From the NCBI GenBank assembly GCA_023423335.1, contig JAFAFU010000030.1, positions 248,001-312,000 of the forward strand: a DNA stretch of 64,000 nt, read 5' to 3'. The position numbers were made by a program, and so were the translations under genes. Below are positions 28,684 through 37,505 of the stretch, one piece after another; the first letter of the stretch is position 1; each line of letters begins with the position of its first letter. Origin of the DNA: Bacillota bacterium (lineage in GTDB: Bacteria > Bacillota > Clostridia > Lachnospirales > Lachnospiraceae). The notes beneath the pieces were generated by a model. The model was not told the DNA's origin and made no database searches. It saw only the letters and a program-made list of their open reading frames with translations.

Positions 28684-28857
28684 GTTAATCTCCATTCCGA
28701 TTGCAGGAGCTTCCTAATCGGTATTATACCAAACCGACTGCTCCCTTCTATGTCATATTCCAGTTCTCTGTAATACCTGATTGTCGAATATGATACGCCG
28801 GATATTTGTTCCCAATAATAGACAAGTATCATACGACTTTTAAGTGTTATAAGAAGA

Positions 28858-29835
28858 CTAAGACTCCGGCTGCAGTTCTTTTCGCATAACCGCAAATTCC
28901 TCCACGATTTTAAAGCCCGCCTGAAGATATATTTTAGCTGCCGGGTTCGTGGCCCCGGTATAAAGTGACATATAATCGGCACCGGCTTTTTTCTCTTCCT
29001 CACACAGCTTGTAGAACAGTATGGTCCCCAATCCGTGGCCCTCATGCTCCTTATTCACTCCGATACCGGTAAAATAGCCCCTGCCGCTTTCCTGTCTGCG
29101 GATCGGTCCCGCAAAGCCGACAGCCTTTCCGCTCCTGGCAGCCACAAGAAACGGTTTCCCTTCCTCGGAAGCCTCAAAGATTTCCTTCTCCCACAGGGGA
29201 TTATCAAGCTTCTGCAGCATGGATACCAGCTCATGATGCCTGTCCTTATGAAAAAGAACCGCCTCATAGCCTTCGTCAGCAGCTTTTATTTCCTTCTGGA
29301 GAATCTTCTCCGGAATCGTAAACTCCTCCAGATTAATATACATAGCCCATTCGGTAGCCCGTTCCGCATATCCCTTCTGCAGCAATTCCTGATACAGCCG
29401 GCTGCTCTTAAAGATCCCCGGCGCATTATTATGCTCGTGCTGCTTTGTTCCCTTGATATACCAGGGCAGCATCATCGGATTAAAGAACAGGATTTCCGAA
29501 TGTATCCTTCCGGCTTTTACAAAGGCTTTCTCTAATAAATCCAACAGACTGCCGTAATTTTCCGTATTTTCATATTGTTCCTCGAGCAGAACGCAGGTGA
29601 TATAGCCGCCGGTTTTTCCCAGGGGAAGATCATCCCCCACACATCCGCAGGCAAAGCCCGCCACCTCTTCCTTTTCCCTCAGTACAAAAGCATACTCCGT
29701 ACTAAAGTAAGGATTTCCTGTAATAATCGCTGAAAAGCTTGCCGGGTTCATCTCCTTATATCCCAGCTTAACGGCGGCCCGGTTCCATAGACGAATAACT
29801 CCTTCCATATCCTGTGGCTGATATTTGTTGATCAT
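28858..29835 (-). CDS. GNAT family N-acetyltransferase with two GNAT domains
   Basis: This 325-residue protein shows an N-terminal GNAT-like half (YQPQDMEGVIRLWNRA to about 150) and a C-terminal half with the acetyl-CoA loop motif GIGVNKEHEGHGLGTILF and the later MSLYTGATNPAAKIYLQAGF. It transfers acetyl groups from acetyl-CoA to an unknown amine. It lies between anmK and nagZ in the salvage operon, so an amino sugar or a muropeptide amine is a reasonable substrate; that is inference. A 174-bp gap separates it from nagZ and may contain an internal promoter (TATAAT at about 28,711). Confidence 0.85.
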   Translation of the reverse strand: MINKYQPQDMEGVIRLWNRAAVKLGYKEMNPASFSAIITGNPYFSTEYAFVLREKEEVAGFACGCVGDDLPLGKTGGYITCVLLEEQYENTENYGSLLDLLEKAFVKAGRIHSEILFFNPMMLPWYIKGTKQHEHNNAPGIFKSSRLYQELLQKGYAERATEWAMYINLEEFTIPEKILQKEIKAADEGYEAVLFHKDRHHELVSMLQKLDNPLWEKEIFEASEEGKPFLVAARSGKAVGFAGPIRRQESGRGYFTGIGVNKEHEGHGLGTILFYKLCEEEKKAGADYMSLYTGATNPAAKIYLQAGFKIVEEFAVMRKELQPES

Positions 29836-29875
29836 ATGTTCTCTCCTCCTGTAATTTATTTATAATATATTTTGT

Positions 29876-31066
29876 TTATAATGATATTTTTCCCATAATG
29901 ACAGGCTTAACCGCCCCTGTCACCCTGGGTATCGTATTATGTCTGCCGGCGGCGGTGCAGTCTGCCAGAACCGCAAAGGCTATGGCCTCTTTCGCGTCAC
30001 TGTTAAAGCCCAGATCCTCCTGAGTCAGTACCCTGACCCCCATTGCTTCCATCCGCCTGCGGACCATGTCTACCAAAGTAGCGTTATAGCTCCCTCCGCC
30101 GCCGATAATCAGCCGGCCGGCCCTATGCCGGGGCCTAATAAAGCTTTCATAGGAATATGCGATGGACCAGGCTGTAAAATCGGTAACTGTGGCCGCCGTA
30201 TCGGCAAATGAAATGTTTTGTTCCTTTATCCGGTGATATAGCTCCGATATATATGCTCCTCCGAACATTTCTCTTCCGGTCGTTTTCGGAGGGCTCTGCT
30301 TAAAGTAAGGATGGCCGCACAGCTCTCTAAACAATTCCGGATTGACCGAACCCGTCCCTGCAATCGCACCCCCGTAATCCATTCCCTTTTCCCCTTTGGT
30401 AAAGAGAGATACCAGGCCGTCAAGAATCATATTGCCCGGCCCCGTATCGAAGGCATAAACCTCCTCCAATGCACAGCCTGCCGGAAGTACCGTAATATTC
30501 CCAATCCCCCCGATATTCTGCAGCAGCACCGTCTCATCCGGCTTCCGGTAAAATAAGTACTCCGTAAACGGTACAAGGGGAGCTCCCTGTCCGCCTGCCG
30601 CCATATCCGCCACACGGAAATCCGATACACAGGGGATTCCTGTTCTGGCAGCTATGACTGCCCCCTCTCCTATCTGAACCGTATAGCGGACCGGATATCC
30701 GTCTTCTGCGCAGATTTCGGGATGGTGGTAAATTGTCTGTCCATGGGAACCGATCAGATCGATCTCCTTTATATCAAGTCCGGCTTTGTTAACTACCGAA
30801 AAAACCGCTTCTGCATAAAGCTCTCCCAGCAGCATATTCATATATCCGATTTTATCTACGGTTGCGTTCTCCTTATCGAACAGCGTAAAGATTTTATTCC
30901 GAACTTCCTCCGGAAAGGGCTTGTTTTCAAAGGCACAAAGTGAAACCTTCCCATCATACGGGTCGCCTGTAATCTCTATCAGGGCCGCATCAATTCCGTC
31001 TACGGATGTTCCCGACATTAAACCGATTATTCTTCTGGTTTTTTTATTCATGGTCTCTTTCAGCAT
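29876..31066 (-). CDS. anmK: Anhydro-N-acetylmuramic acid kinase AnmK
   Basis: AnmK opens the 1,6-anhydro ring of anhydroMurNAc and phosphorylates it to MurNAc-6-phosphate, the substrate of MurQ. The 396-residue product has the family signature IGLMSGTSVDGIDAALIEITG, DLIGSHGQTIYHHP, RVADMAAGGQGAPLVPFTEYLFY, NIGGIGNITVLP, AFDTGPGNMILD and GGGGSYN. The start at 31066 has GAGGTG upstream. It is the first gene of the second salvage transcript, behind a strong promoter and a cluster of operator-like repeats. Its presence implies that the cell meets anhydro-muropeptides, the products of lytic transglycosylases. Confidence 0.96.
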   Translation of the reverse strand: MLKETMNKKTRRIIGLMSGTSVDGIDAALIEITGDPYDGKVSLCAFENKPFPEEVRNKIFTLFDKENATVDKIGYMNMLLGELYAEAVFSVVNKAGLDIKEIDLIGSHGQTIYHHPEICAEDGYPVRYTVQIGEGAVIAARTGIPCVSDFRVADMAAGGQGAPLVPFTEYLFYRKPDETVLLQNIGGIGNITVLPAGCALEEVYAFDTGPGNMILDGLVSLFTKGEKGMDYGGAIAGTGSVNPELFRELCGHPYFKQSPPKTTGREMFGGAYISELYHRIKEQNISFADTAATVTDFTAWSIAYSYESFIRPRHRAGRLIIGGGGSYNATLVDMVRRRMEAMGVRVLTQEDLGFNSDAKEAIAFAVLADCTAAGRHNTIPRVTGAVKPVIMGKISL

Positions 31067-31146
31067 AGGACACCTCTGTTCTGCCGCATTTTCTACTTTG
31101 GTATTATTGCACAATTATTAATTATAATATTTCCTTTGTTACTATA

Positions 31147-31175
31147 ATAATAAACAACTTTATACCCGGTGTCAA
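31147..31175 (-). promoter_or_regulatory. Promoter of the anmK operon
   Basis: Minus-strand TTGACA (31175-31170) and TATTAT (31152-31147) are 17 bp apart, close to the sigma-A consensus. Confidence 0.75.
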
Positions 31176-31183
31176 TATATAAT

Positions 31184-31229
31184 TGAAATAATATTTTATT
31201 TTAAAATATTATTACAAAATATTATTTCA
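31184..31229. promoter_or_regulatory. Operator cluster upstream of anmK promoter
   Basis: TGAAATAATATTTT (31184-31197) is the exact reverse complement of AAAATATTATTTCA (31216-31229). A further direct copy of the half, AAAATATTATTAC, lies at 31203-31215. The cluster sits just upstream of the -35 box. A related palindrome occurs at 41584-41600 before oppB. The nearby RpiR/MurR-type regulator is the obvious candidate to bind it. Confidence 0.6.
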
Positions 31230-31269
31230 TTCTTTGAGTGCTGCCCTTCCTATGACAGTGAAGCACAAA

Positions 31270-31307
31270 AGCCCTTGGAATCCCTGCAATATGGGTTTCC
31301 AAAGGCT
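31270..31307. terminator. Bidirectional-looking terminator after the serine hydrolase gene
   Basis: Arms AGCCCTTGGAATCCC (31270-31284) and GGGTTTCCAAAGGCT (31293-31307) form a long stem. The plus side is followed by six T, the minus side by TTTT. It lies about 65 bp downstream of the minus-strand stop at 31371 and separates the two salvage transcripts. The rest of the 31067-31370 gap holds the anmK promoter and operators. Confidence 0.7.
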
Positions 31308-31370
31308 CTTTTTTCCTCTGTTCTTATTCTGTTTCTATGGCAAGTTATATCACCATACACCTTTTATTTC

Positions 31371-32399
31371 CTAAAGCATGGACAGGGTATGGAATACCTG
31401 TCTGACATGCCTGATTTCAGTAATATCTCTTGAATAATATACCCGGTTGGTCAGGAGGATGGCATAGGTCTGACATTCCGGATCGATCCAGACCGAGGTC
31501 CCCGTAAATCCTGTGTGCCCGAAGCTACGCTCGGAAACATATTCCCCTGCTATCAGATCCAGCCTGTTCTTAACGCACCAGCCCAATCCCCGATTCTCCT
31601 GCAAACCGCCGGTGTAATTTCTGGTCATTACCTCGATTGTCTTCCTGTGAAGAATTCCTGCTCTGTCAGTCCCGTCCGCCGGCAGTATAGCGTCCGCCAG
31701 CCGGCACATATCCGTAATGTCGGAAAATATTCCTGCATTGCCGCTGATTCCGCCCATATGGAAAGCATTCTCATCATGTACCTCTCCGATTAAAAGACGC
31801 TGCCTCCAATTACAATACTCTGTCGGCATAATATTGTCACGCCTGACCTTATCGGGACAATACATGGTATTCCTCATTCCCAGAGGCTGTGTTATATATT
31901 GATAAATTATCTTTTCCAAGGATAACTCGGTTACCTTCTCCAGTACCAGCCCCAGAACAATAAACCCAAGGCAGGAATATTCGACTCCCATATTTTTTCT
32001 TGGAAGCAGATGCTTAATGACTTCGATCGCCTCTTCCCTGTCCCTGCTGATCTGATACAGCGGAATATGGGCCGGCAGCATACTGGTATGTGTCAGCAGC
32101 TCGAACATGGTTATTTTCCCTGTTTGACAATCCTTCCAGTCAGGAAGATATTTTTCTATCGGATCGGTTAACGCAAGCCTTCCTTCCTCCATCAGACGCA
32201 TAAAGACGAGGCTGATAAACAGCTTTGTGCAGGAAGCCATATCAAACAGCGTCTTCTCGTCCACCCTCCGCTCTGTTTCGCCTAAGGTCCCGATACTGTG
32301 TATACTAAGATGCTCCCCCTTCCTTATGGCATAGGAAGCACCGGTGAAAACTTTTTTTCTTATACTTTCCTTTAATAAGCCTTCCAGCTTATCCTCCAT
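31371..32399 (-). CDS. Beta-lactamase-fold serine hydrolase, AmiE-like muropeptide amidase candidate
   Basis: The 342-residue protein has the serine beta-lactamase/DD-peptidase fold: SxxK motif S56-C-T-K59, a YSC at the usual YxN site (VEYSCLGF), and HTGFTG in place of KTG. There is no signal peptide. In Bacillus subtilis the wall-salvage cluster contains AmiE (YbbE), a MurNAc-L-alanine amidase of this fold, next to nagZ, namZ, murR and murQ. By family and position this is the same type of enzyme, cutting the stem peptide from MurNAc in the cytoplasm. An esterase role cannot be excluded. It follows the RpiR gene by 11 bp. Confidence 0.8.
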   Translation of the reverse strand: MEDKLEGLLKESIRKKVFTGASYAIRKGEHLSIHSIGTLGETERRVDEKTLFDMASCTKLFISLVFMRLMEEGRLALTDPIEKYLPDWKDCQTGKITMFELLTHTSMLPAHIPLYQISRDREEAIEVIKHLLPRKNMGVEYSCLGFIVLGLVLEKVTELSLEKIIYQYITQPLGMRNTMYCPDKVRRDNIMPTEYCNWRQRLLIGEVHDENAFHMGGISGNAGIFSDITDMCRLADAILPADGTDRAGILHRKTIEVMTRNYTGGLQENRGLGWCVKNRLDLIAGEYVSERSFGHTGFTGTSVWIDPECQTYAILLTNRVYYSRDITEIRHVRQVFHTLSML

Positions 32400-32410
32400 A
32401 CTTACACGTC

Positions 32411-33280
32411 CTATCTTCGCTCCTTCTCACGGATAATATCGCTGGTCACCTTCAGATATTTCTTGATTTTATCATAATCCGCACTGGCCACGCAGGAAAA
32501 TAATATATCAATAATGGTCATCATCGCAATCCTGGAGCCCATTGCCCCGCTTCGGATTGATATTTCCGGAGTGGAAATACTTAAAACAATATCCGCATTT
32601 TCAGCCAGAATACTCTTTGAATATCTTGTTATTGCTATTATTTTTGATTTCTGCTTCTTCGCGATATCCATAATATCAATTATTTCTCTTGTATTACCGG
32701 AATTGGATATCAGGACTACTACATCCTCCCTGGTCAAAAGGGTGGACATTGCAAGCTGCTGATGACTGTCCTCCCAATTATAGCAATCCATATTAATCCG
32801 GGAAAACTTGTGCACGGCATCCGCACATACCAGATTGGAGGCCCCGATGCCAAAGAAACAGAGTTTTCTTGCCTTTCTGATACTCTCGACCGCCCTTTGT
32901 ACCTCATGAATATCCAGAATGCTTATGGTATCATCGATCGATTGTATGTTACGTTTTGCGATTTTTTGAATAATAACCGAGTGACCGTCACCGGGCTGGA
33001 GATCGGTATAGGGCTTCTCATCCGCACTGTCCTCACCGCTCATGGCCAATGCCGAAGTAATACTGATGATGAACTCACGAAAGCCCATATATCCCATGGT
33101 TTTACAAAACCGCAAAACAGAGGCTTCGCTTGTTTTGCTCCGGTTTGACAGCAGCTTAATAGACATTTGGGGTATCTCAGCGGGATTCTCCAGGATGCAG
33201 CTTGCTACCTTCTGCTCCACAGGGGTAAGACTATCCTTCATTTCTCTAATTTTAACCAAGATATTCGTGTTTCCAATCAT
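32411..33280 (-). CDS. RpiR/MurR family transcriptional regulator
   Basis: The 289-residue protein has an N-terminal RpiR helix-turn-helix (LTPVEQKVASCILENP; RSKTSEASVLRFCKTMGYMGFREF, about 10-85) and a C-terminal SIS sugar-phosphate-binding domain (CFFGIGASNLVCADA; VLISNSGNTREIIDI). In related systems MurNAc-6-phosphate is the effector. I start it at 33280, where GGAG lies nine bases upstream. It is cotranscribed with the AmiE-like gene and follows murQ, so control of wall-sugar salvage is very likely. It may bind the TGAAATA-type palindromes found before anmK and oppB. Confidence 0.92.
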   Translation of the reverse strand: MIGNTNILVKIREMKDSLTPVEQKVASCILENPAEIPQMSIKLLSNRSKTSEASVLRFCKTMGYMGFREFIISITSALAMSGEDSADEKPYTDLQPGDGHSVIIQKIAKRNIQSIDDTISILDIHEVQRAVESIRKARKLCFFGIGASNLVCADAVHKFSRINMDCYNWEDSHQQLAMSTLLTREDVVVLISNSGNTREIIDIMDIAKKQKSKIIAITRYSKSILAENADIVLSISTPEISIRSGAMGSRIAMMTIIDILFSCVASADYDKIKKYLKVTSDIIREKERR

Positions 33281-33421
33281 CGATCCGATCTCCATAGGTA
33301 TTCATTTTATTTTTGTGGCGTTTCCTTTGCGGGAATGCGTAATCCATTTAATATTCCCGGTCTTTTTCCTGTTTTAAGCTTCTGCGATAAGTTATTTTAA
33401 TAATACGATCTACACTCTTAT

Positions 33422-33451
33422 AATATAATATTTTGGCAGATATCTTGTCAA
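33422..33451 (-). promoter_or_regulatory. Promoter of the RpiR/serine hydrolase genes
   Basis: Minus-strand TTGACA (33451-33446) overlaps the stop codon of murQ; TATATT (33427-33422) follows after 18 bp. An AT-rich sequence resembling the operator motif overlaps the -10 region but could be chance. Confidence 0.55.
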
Positions 33452-34368
33452 GTTCTTCCTATTTTAAGACGGATAGAATTCAGTGCGGTCTTTAAATGTC
33501 CGCCCATTTGCTTCAGCAGCTCTTCTGCCTGATTTCTAGGAAGTCCTGACCGGACCATCATAATAGCCAGCTTCACCTGTCCGCTCGCTTCCTCCAGATA
33601 ATATTCAGCCTCCTCACAGGTAATTCCGGTTGCAGTCTGTATCATTCTGATTGACCTCTGATAAAGCTTCTTATTGCTGGCTTTTAAATCCACCATAAGG
33701 TTTCCGTATACCTTTCCCAGCTTAATCATCACGGCTGTGGAAAGCATATTTAAGACCATCTTCTGTGCCGTACCGGATTTCATCCTGGTGGACCCTGATA
33801 TTATCTCCGGACCCACGATCGGTGCAATATTGATATCGCAGATTGTCTCCAGCTCTGAGGATTTATTATTAACAAGGCCGATCACTAAGGCTCCGTACTC
33901 CTTCGCCTGCTTCACAGCCCCGATAACAAAGGGCGCACTGCCGCTCGCCGTGATGCCGACTACGATATCCCTGCTGCCAACCTTCTTCTCCCTGATCAGC
34001 TCGGCCCCGGCAGCTTCATCATCCTCCGCTCCTTCTACCGCATATCGGAGAGCGACATCCCCGCCGGCAATATAACCCTGGATCATCTCCGGATCACTGG
34101 AAAAGGTGGGCGGGCATTCCGAAGCATCCAAAACTCCCAGCCTCCCGGAGGTACCCGCACCGATATAAAACAGTCTTCCTCCCAATTTCAAACGGGAGAA
34201 GATACTGTCTACTGCCCGGCTGATTTGATGTAATTCTTTTGATACCGCTTCGGCTACCAGCTTATCCTGTTCATTAATTCTTTTTATTATTTCCTCTGTA
34301 TCACATTGATCTATATCAACAGATGATGGGTTTATTTCTTCTGTCGTAAGTAAATCATAATTATCCAA
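33448..34368 (-). CDS. murQ: N-acetylmuramic acid 6-phosphate etherase MurQ
   Basis: MurQ cleaves the lactyl ether of MurNAc-6-phosphate to give GlcNAc-6-phosphate and D-lactate. The family segments LTTEEINP, IGAGTSGRLGVLDASECPPTF, GGDVALRYAVEGAEDD, GITASGSAPFVI, GSTRMKSGTAQKMVLNMLSTAVMI, KVYGNLMVDL and the C-terminal UBA-like end are all present. I choose the TTG at 34368 with GGGGG seven bases upstream, giving 306 residues, close to the family length; ATG codons 45-75 bases upstream would add a tail not seen in MurQ. It links MurK/AnmK to NagA and NagB. Confidence 0.93.
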   Translation of the reverse strand: MDNYDLLTTEEINPSSVDIDQCDTEEIIKRINEQDKLVAEAVSKELHQISRAVDSIFSRLKLGGRLFYIGAGTSGRLGVLDASECPPTFSSDPEMIQGYIAGGDVALRYAVEGAEDDEAAGAELIREKKVGSRDIVVGITASGSAPFVIGAVKQAKEYGALVIGLVNNKSSELETICDINIAPIVGPEIISGSTRMKSGTAQKMVLNMLSTAVMIKLGKVYGNLMVDLKASNKKLYQRSIRMIQTATGITCEEAEYYLEEASGQVKLAIMMVRSGLPRNQAEELLKQMGGHLKTALNSIRLKIGRT

Positions 34369-34443
34369 GCTTAATCCCCCTTCTGCGTTTAACTGCAGCA
34401 TATTAGCGGGCAAAAATCTTTCTCCTGTTCCCGCTTTCATACT

Positions 34444-34466
34444 GCCTCATTTCTATAATATGAGGC
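34444..34466. repeat. Inverted repeat between substrate-binding protein gene and murQ
   Basis: Arms GCCTCAT and ATGAGGC with a 9-bp loop lie in the gap between the lipoprotein gene and murQ. There is no T-run on the minus strand, so a terminator is unlikely; it may reduce read-through or affect mRNA stability. Confidence 0.4.
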
Positions 34467-34538
34467 TGCTTACGGAATGAAATGCTTCCCCTTAAGGGAT
34501 GTTATTCTATTCAGTGCAGCAGCCCCATGCAATATTAA

Positions 34539-36443
34539 TTATTTTGTAAAATAAATCATGTCATCCTTGATCAGCTTTGCAAGTATCGTATTAATGTTGC
34601 CATAATAGTAGAAGCTCTGCTGTACTGTATTCAACTCAGCATCTGCCATACTTAAGGCCGGATCATAGATACGGAATGGAGACGCCTTTTCGATAACCGG
34701 CATATATGCACTGAGGTCATTGGCAAGAGTCATGAATTCCATTGTAAGCTTTTTGGTTTCCTCCGGATCCGTTGCATTGAATATCTTGTTCAGCATATCA
34801 GTGATATTATACTCTTTTCCGGTGGTCGGTGCTGTCATTATGATGTCCTGGCCGGGCTCAACCTTAGGCCATCCGGCTCTGATATTCGTAAATAAGCTGC
34901 TATAGGTTTCCCAAGGATGTGCATAGGAGTCAGCTCCTGCAAGGAATACACAGGAAATCATCTTCTCGTCTGACTTGGTAAAATCATTCCATACACCGAA
35001 TTCCATCGGTTTGAAATCAATATTGAAGCCAAAATCGGTAAGCATGGAACTCATTGCTTCTGCGGTCATCATAAAGGAGGGCCAGCTGTTAATCGTAGCA
35101 ATTGAGATAACCGGAGAAACTCCTTTATCATCCACCCATTTTCCGTTCTCCTTCTTCCAGCCGATGCTCGTCAGAAGCTCCTCCGCCTGGGTAAGATTAT
35201 AGCCATAGTCGGTAAGGGAATCTACAAAGCCTGCCTGAGTGTACGTGTCATGTAAGGAAGGTAATAACGGGCTGTTTGTGGTATCTCCGAGGAAGCTTCC
35301 GGGCTCTGCAATGGAAATCAGGGCATTTCTGTCGGTAGCGCAGGAGATTGCTTTTCTTACCTCAGGTATATTCAGAGGATAATTGTTGACATTCATGGTA
35401 TAACCGATGCTTGACATCTCAGGGACAAAGATTTTTCTAAGGGTATCCTTATACTTTTTATCAATCTGTGCAGACATATCCACATTGAGTCCGCCGTTCT
35501 CGATCGTATATTCCCCTGCCAGGATTGCTGTGGCAAAGGCCTGGGAATCCCCGGGACGTAAGCCGCGGATCTGGGTGATTAACGGTGTTTTTCTATAATT
35601 TTGATTTACCGTAAACAGGATTTCCGAGCTGTTGAATTTGTCAATTACATACTGTCCGGAGAATACTGCTTCATTGGGCTCCGGCTTGAAGCTTAATAAT
35701 TCCTCATTTACAACGGTAAGCTGGGCCGTTCCGTCTGCGGTAAACTTGTACATATTCGTTGCTTCATCATAGGTTCTTCCGGTTTCCGCCAGTTCCTTAT
35801 ACTTCTCCGCATATCCGCCATAGATCTCATCGGGCGTCATAACGGGCATATAGAGGGAGGTATTCAATAATAACGAACTTTCCGTACAGAAGCTGATGCG
35901 GACGGTCAGGCTGTCCACCTTTTCAATGGAGTTAATATAATTCCAGGCGGTGCTTCTGCCTACGCTGCAATAATAATGAGTCATAAGGTCATCTGCATCA
36001 AGAGCGGTACCGTCACTCCATTTTAAGTCCGGTAAAAGCTTCATCGTAAGCACCTGATCCGTAAAATCATAGCTTTCCAGCAGAGAGGACTTAAAGGTTC
36101 TCTCCGGGAATGGCGTATAGTATGCAAGATAATCATACACTAACGGATATAAGGACCAGTTGATACCTGCGACATCATAGGGATTACCGTTAAAGGCCGG
36201 TGATGCATCCACATCAATCAGCGTTGTAAGGGTCTTTGTGTTATCTACTTCACCCTCAACCACCATGGTAAGATCATTCTCAATTCCCGGAAGTATCCCC
36301 CCGGCGCTGGTCGGACTCGGTTTTGTGTCATTGCCGTCCGTATTATCTTTCGTCTCGGATGATTTGGAGCATCCTGCCAAAGCTGCTGCTGTCATTGCAA
36401 AACATAAGGTTAAAACCAATATTCTTTTTAAAGTAGTTTTCAT
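34539..36443 (-). CDS. ABC transporter substrate-binding lipoprotein, oligopeptide family 5
   Basis: The 634-residue protein starts with a lipoprotein signal peptide (lipobox LAGC at about residue 25) and a serine/threonine-rich linker. The family 5 (SBP_bac_5) fold follows, with LKWSDGTALDADDLMTHYY, NVNNYPLNIPEVRKAISCATDRNAL and the late GIN-type segments. It captures peptides or muropeptides outside the cell for the Opp-like permease encoded nearby. The ATG at 36443 follows AGGAGG by six bases. Its place between the PIG-L deacetylase and murQ supports a muropeptide or wall-peptide ligand. Confidence 0.92.
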   Translation of the reverse strand: MKTTLKRILVLTLCFAMTAAALAGCSKSSETKDNTDGNDTKPSPTSAGGILPGIENDLTMVVEGEVDNTKTLTTLIDVDASPAFNGNPYDVAGINWSLYPLVYDYLAYYTPFPERTFKSSLLESYDFTDQVLTMKLLPDLKWSDGTALDADDLMTHYYCSVGRSTAWNYINSIEKVDSLTVRISFCTESSLLLNTSLYMPVMTPDEIYGGYAEKYKELAETGRTYDEATNMYKFTADGTAQLTVVNEELLSFKPEPNEAVFSGQYVIDKFNSSEILFTVNQNYRKTPLITQIRGLRPGDSQAFATAILAGEYTIENGGLNVDMSAQIDKKYKDTLRKIFVPEMSSIGYTMNVNNYPLNIPEVRKAISCATDRNALISIAEPGSFLGDTTNSPLLPSLHDTYTQAGFVDSLTDYGYNLTQAEELLTSIGWKKENGKWVDDKGVSPVISIATINSWPSFMMTAEAMSSMLTDFGFNIDFKPMEFGVWNDFTKSDEKMISCVFLAGADSYAHPWETYSSLFTNIRAGWPKVEPGQDIIMTAPTTGKEYNITDMLNKIFNATDPEETKKLTMEFMTLANDLSAYMPVIEKASPFRIYDPALSMADAELNTVQQSFYYYGNINTILAKLIKDDMIYFTK

Positions 36444-36491
36444 TTCCATCCTCCTGACTTCTTTTCATGTTGCAGTAACTAAAAATACCTA

Positions 36492-37190
36492 CTAGAACCC
36501 TTTCAAAATTACCTTTTTCGATTCTTCATCCACAGTAAAGGCCTGTGCATACTTTGTCCTTGCAAGATGTCCCCTGACTGACATAAGGTGGGTATAATAA
36601 TCCATATACCCAAAGCTTTTACTGTTTACCGCAAACCAGTGGGTTTGGATTGCTTTCCTCCAGAGCTCAAAGCCTTCTTGTGTTACCTCCACATAGACAT
36701 AGGGTACAAATCCCGTCGCATCCTCCCAGTTTTCCGCATAGTACGGTCCTCCTGCATAATGGGCCGGCAGCTCTCTTTCAACTCCCGGAAGTCCTGCAAA
36801 AAATTGGGCATCCTTCACAATCCTGTGTGTCAGCATATGATCCTTATGCATGCTGTTCTTCCAATGAGTCAGCAGTACATTGGGTTTGTACTTCCGGATC
36901 ACATCGCAAAGCTCAAAGCGAACCTCCTGATTATCCGGCAGTTCCCCATCGGCATAATCAAATACTATCGCTTCACCTCCGAGCAGCTTCGCAAATTCAT
37001 CCGCTTCTCTCACCTTCTGTTCACGGTAGTCCTTAACCGTCATGTGCGGCGGGTTCCCCCGCTCCCCTCCGGTCAGAGCCACTGTAATGATCTTATGACC
37101 CTGAAGTGCCATCGAAGCCAATACGCCTCCGCTGGTCAGCTCCGCGTCTCCCACATGTCCGCCGATTGCCATGATTACTTTCTTATCCAT
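36492..37190 (-). CDS. PIG-L/LmbE family deacetylase
   Basis: This 232-residue protein belongs to the zinc-dependent PIG-L de-N-acetylases. The first metal motif, normally HPDDE, reads GHVGDAE, which keeps the His and the Asp; the second, HWKNSMHKDHMLTHR, holds the later His residues. There is no signal peptide, so it is cytoplasmic. Family members act on GlcNAc-containing compounds. Its place inside the importer operon suggests it deacetylates an imported amino-sugar conjugate, but the substrate is unknown. The altered first motif (V in place of P, G in place of D) is notable. Confidence 0.88.
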   Translation of the reverse strand: MDKKVIMAIGGHVGDAELTSGGVLASMALQGHKIITVALTGGERGNPPHMTVKDYREQKVREADEFAKLLGGEAIVFDYADGELPDNQEVRFELCDVIRKYKPNVLLTHWKNSMHKDHMLTHRIVKDAQFFAGLPGVERELPAHYAGGPYYAENWEDATGFVPYVYVEVTQEGFELWRKAIQTHWFAVNSKSFGYMDYYTHLMSVRGHLARTKYAQAFTVDEESKKVILKGF

Positions 37191-37253
37191 AATTACCTCC
37201 TTCCCGTCAATACTTTGAATTTTTGCAAACAGCTTTTATGCTCTGCAATTCCC

Positions 37254-37505
37254 TTAATCCTTTTTACCGTATTTTTTTACAAACAGCCTTCCAATCATAA
37301 ATGCTGCTGTATTAATACCAATTACCATGGTGTAGATCACATCTGTTCCTGCCTGGCTGCCTGTGAGCAGGAAGGCTGCGAGGCTGACAATGAGCAATGC
37401 CCCCGAACAAATGCTGAGAACATTGACAAAGTGCGCAATCTCCTCCATATCAATATCTACTCTTTTGTGTTCCTTTCCCTCTCGATCTCTTCTGCGCGGT
37501 GACAT
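37254..37505 (-). CDS. Small two-helix membrane protein of importer operon
   Basis: The 83-residue product has a highly basic N-terminus (SPRRRDREGKEHKR), two hydrophobic helices (about 28-47 and 55-74) and a basic tail (KKYGKK). It matches no family I recognise. The ATG at 37505 has AGGAG upstream at good spacing and lies inside the 3' end of the OppF-type gene, overlapping it by 49 bp in another frame. Such overlap and a proper ribosome site favour a real gene. It may be an accessory subunit of the ABC importer. Confidence 0.65.
   Translation of the reverse strand: MSPRRRDREGKEHKRVDIDMEEIAHFVNVLSICSGALLIVSLAAFLLTGSQAGTDVIYTMVIGINTAAFMIGRLFVKKYGKKD

Noticed and set aside
28684..28857. A reading frame segment GVSYSTIRYYRELE resembling a MerR helix-turn-helix in the gap between the GNAT gene and nagZ
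   Set aside because: Only about a dozen residues match, no following MerR dimer helix exists, and the frame runs antiparallel in sense through the end of the GNAT gene without a ribosome site. Chance or a decayed remnant cannot be told apart.
36588..37502. A 304-codon plus-strand open frame opposite the PIG-L and small membrane protein genes
   Set aside because: It mirrors well-supported minus-strand genes, has no ribosome site and its translation shows no recognisable domain or normal composition.
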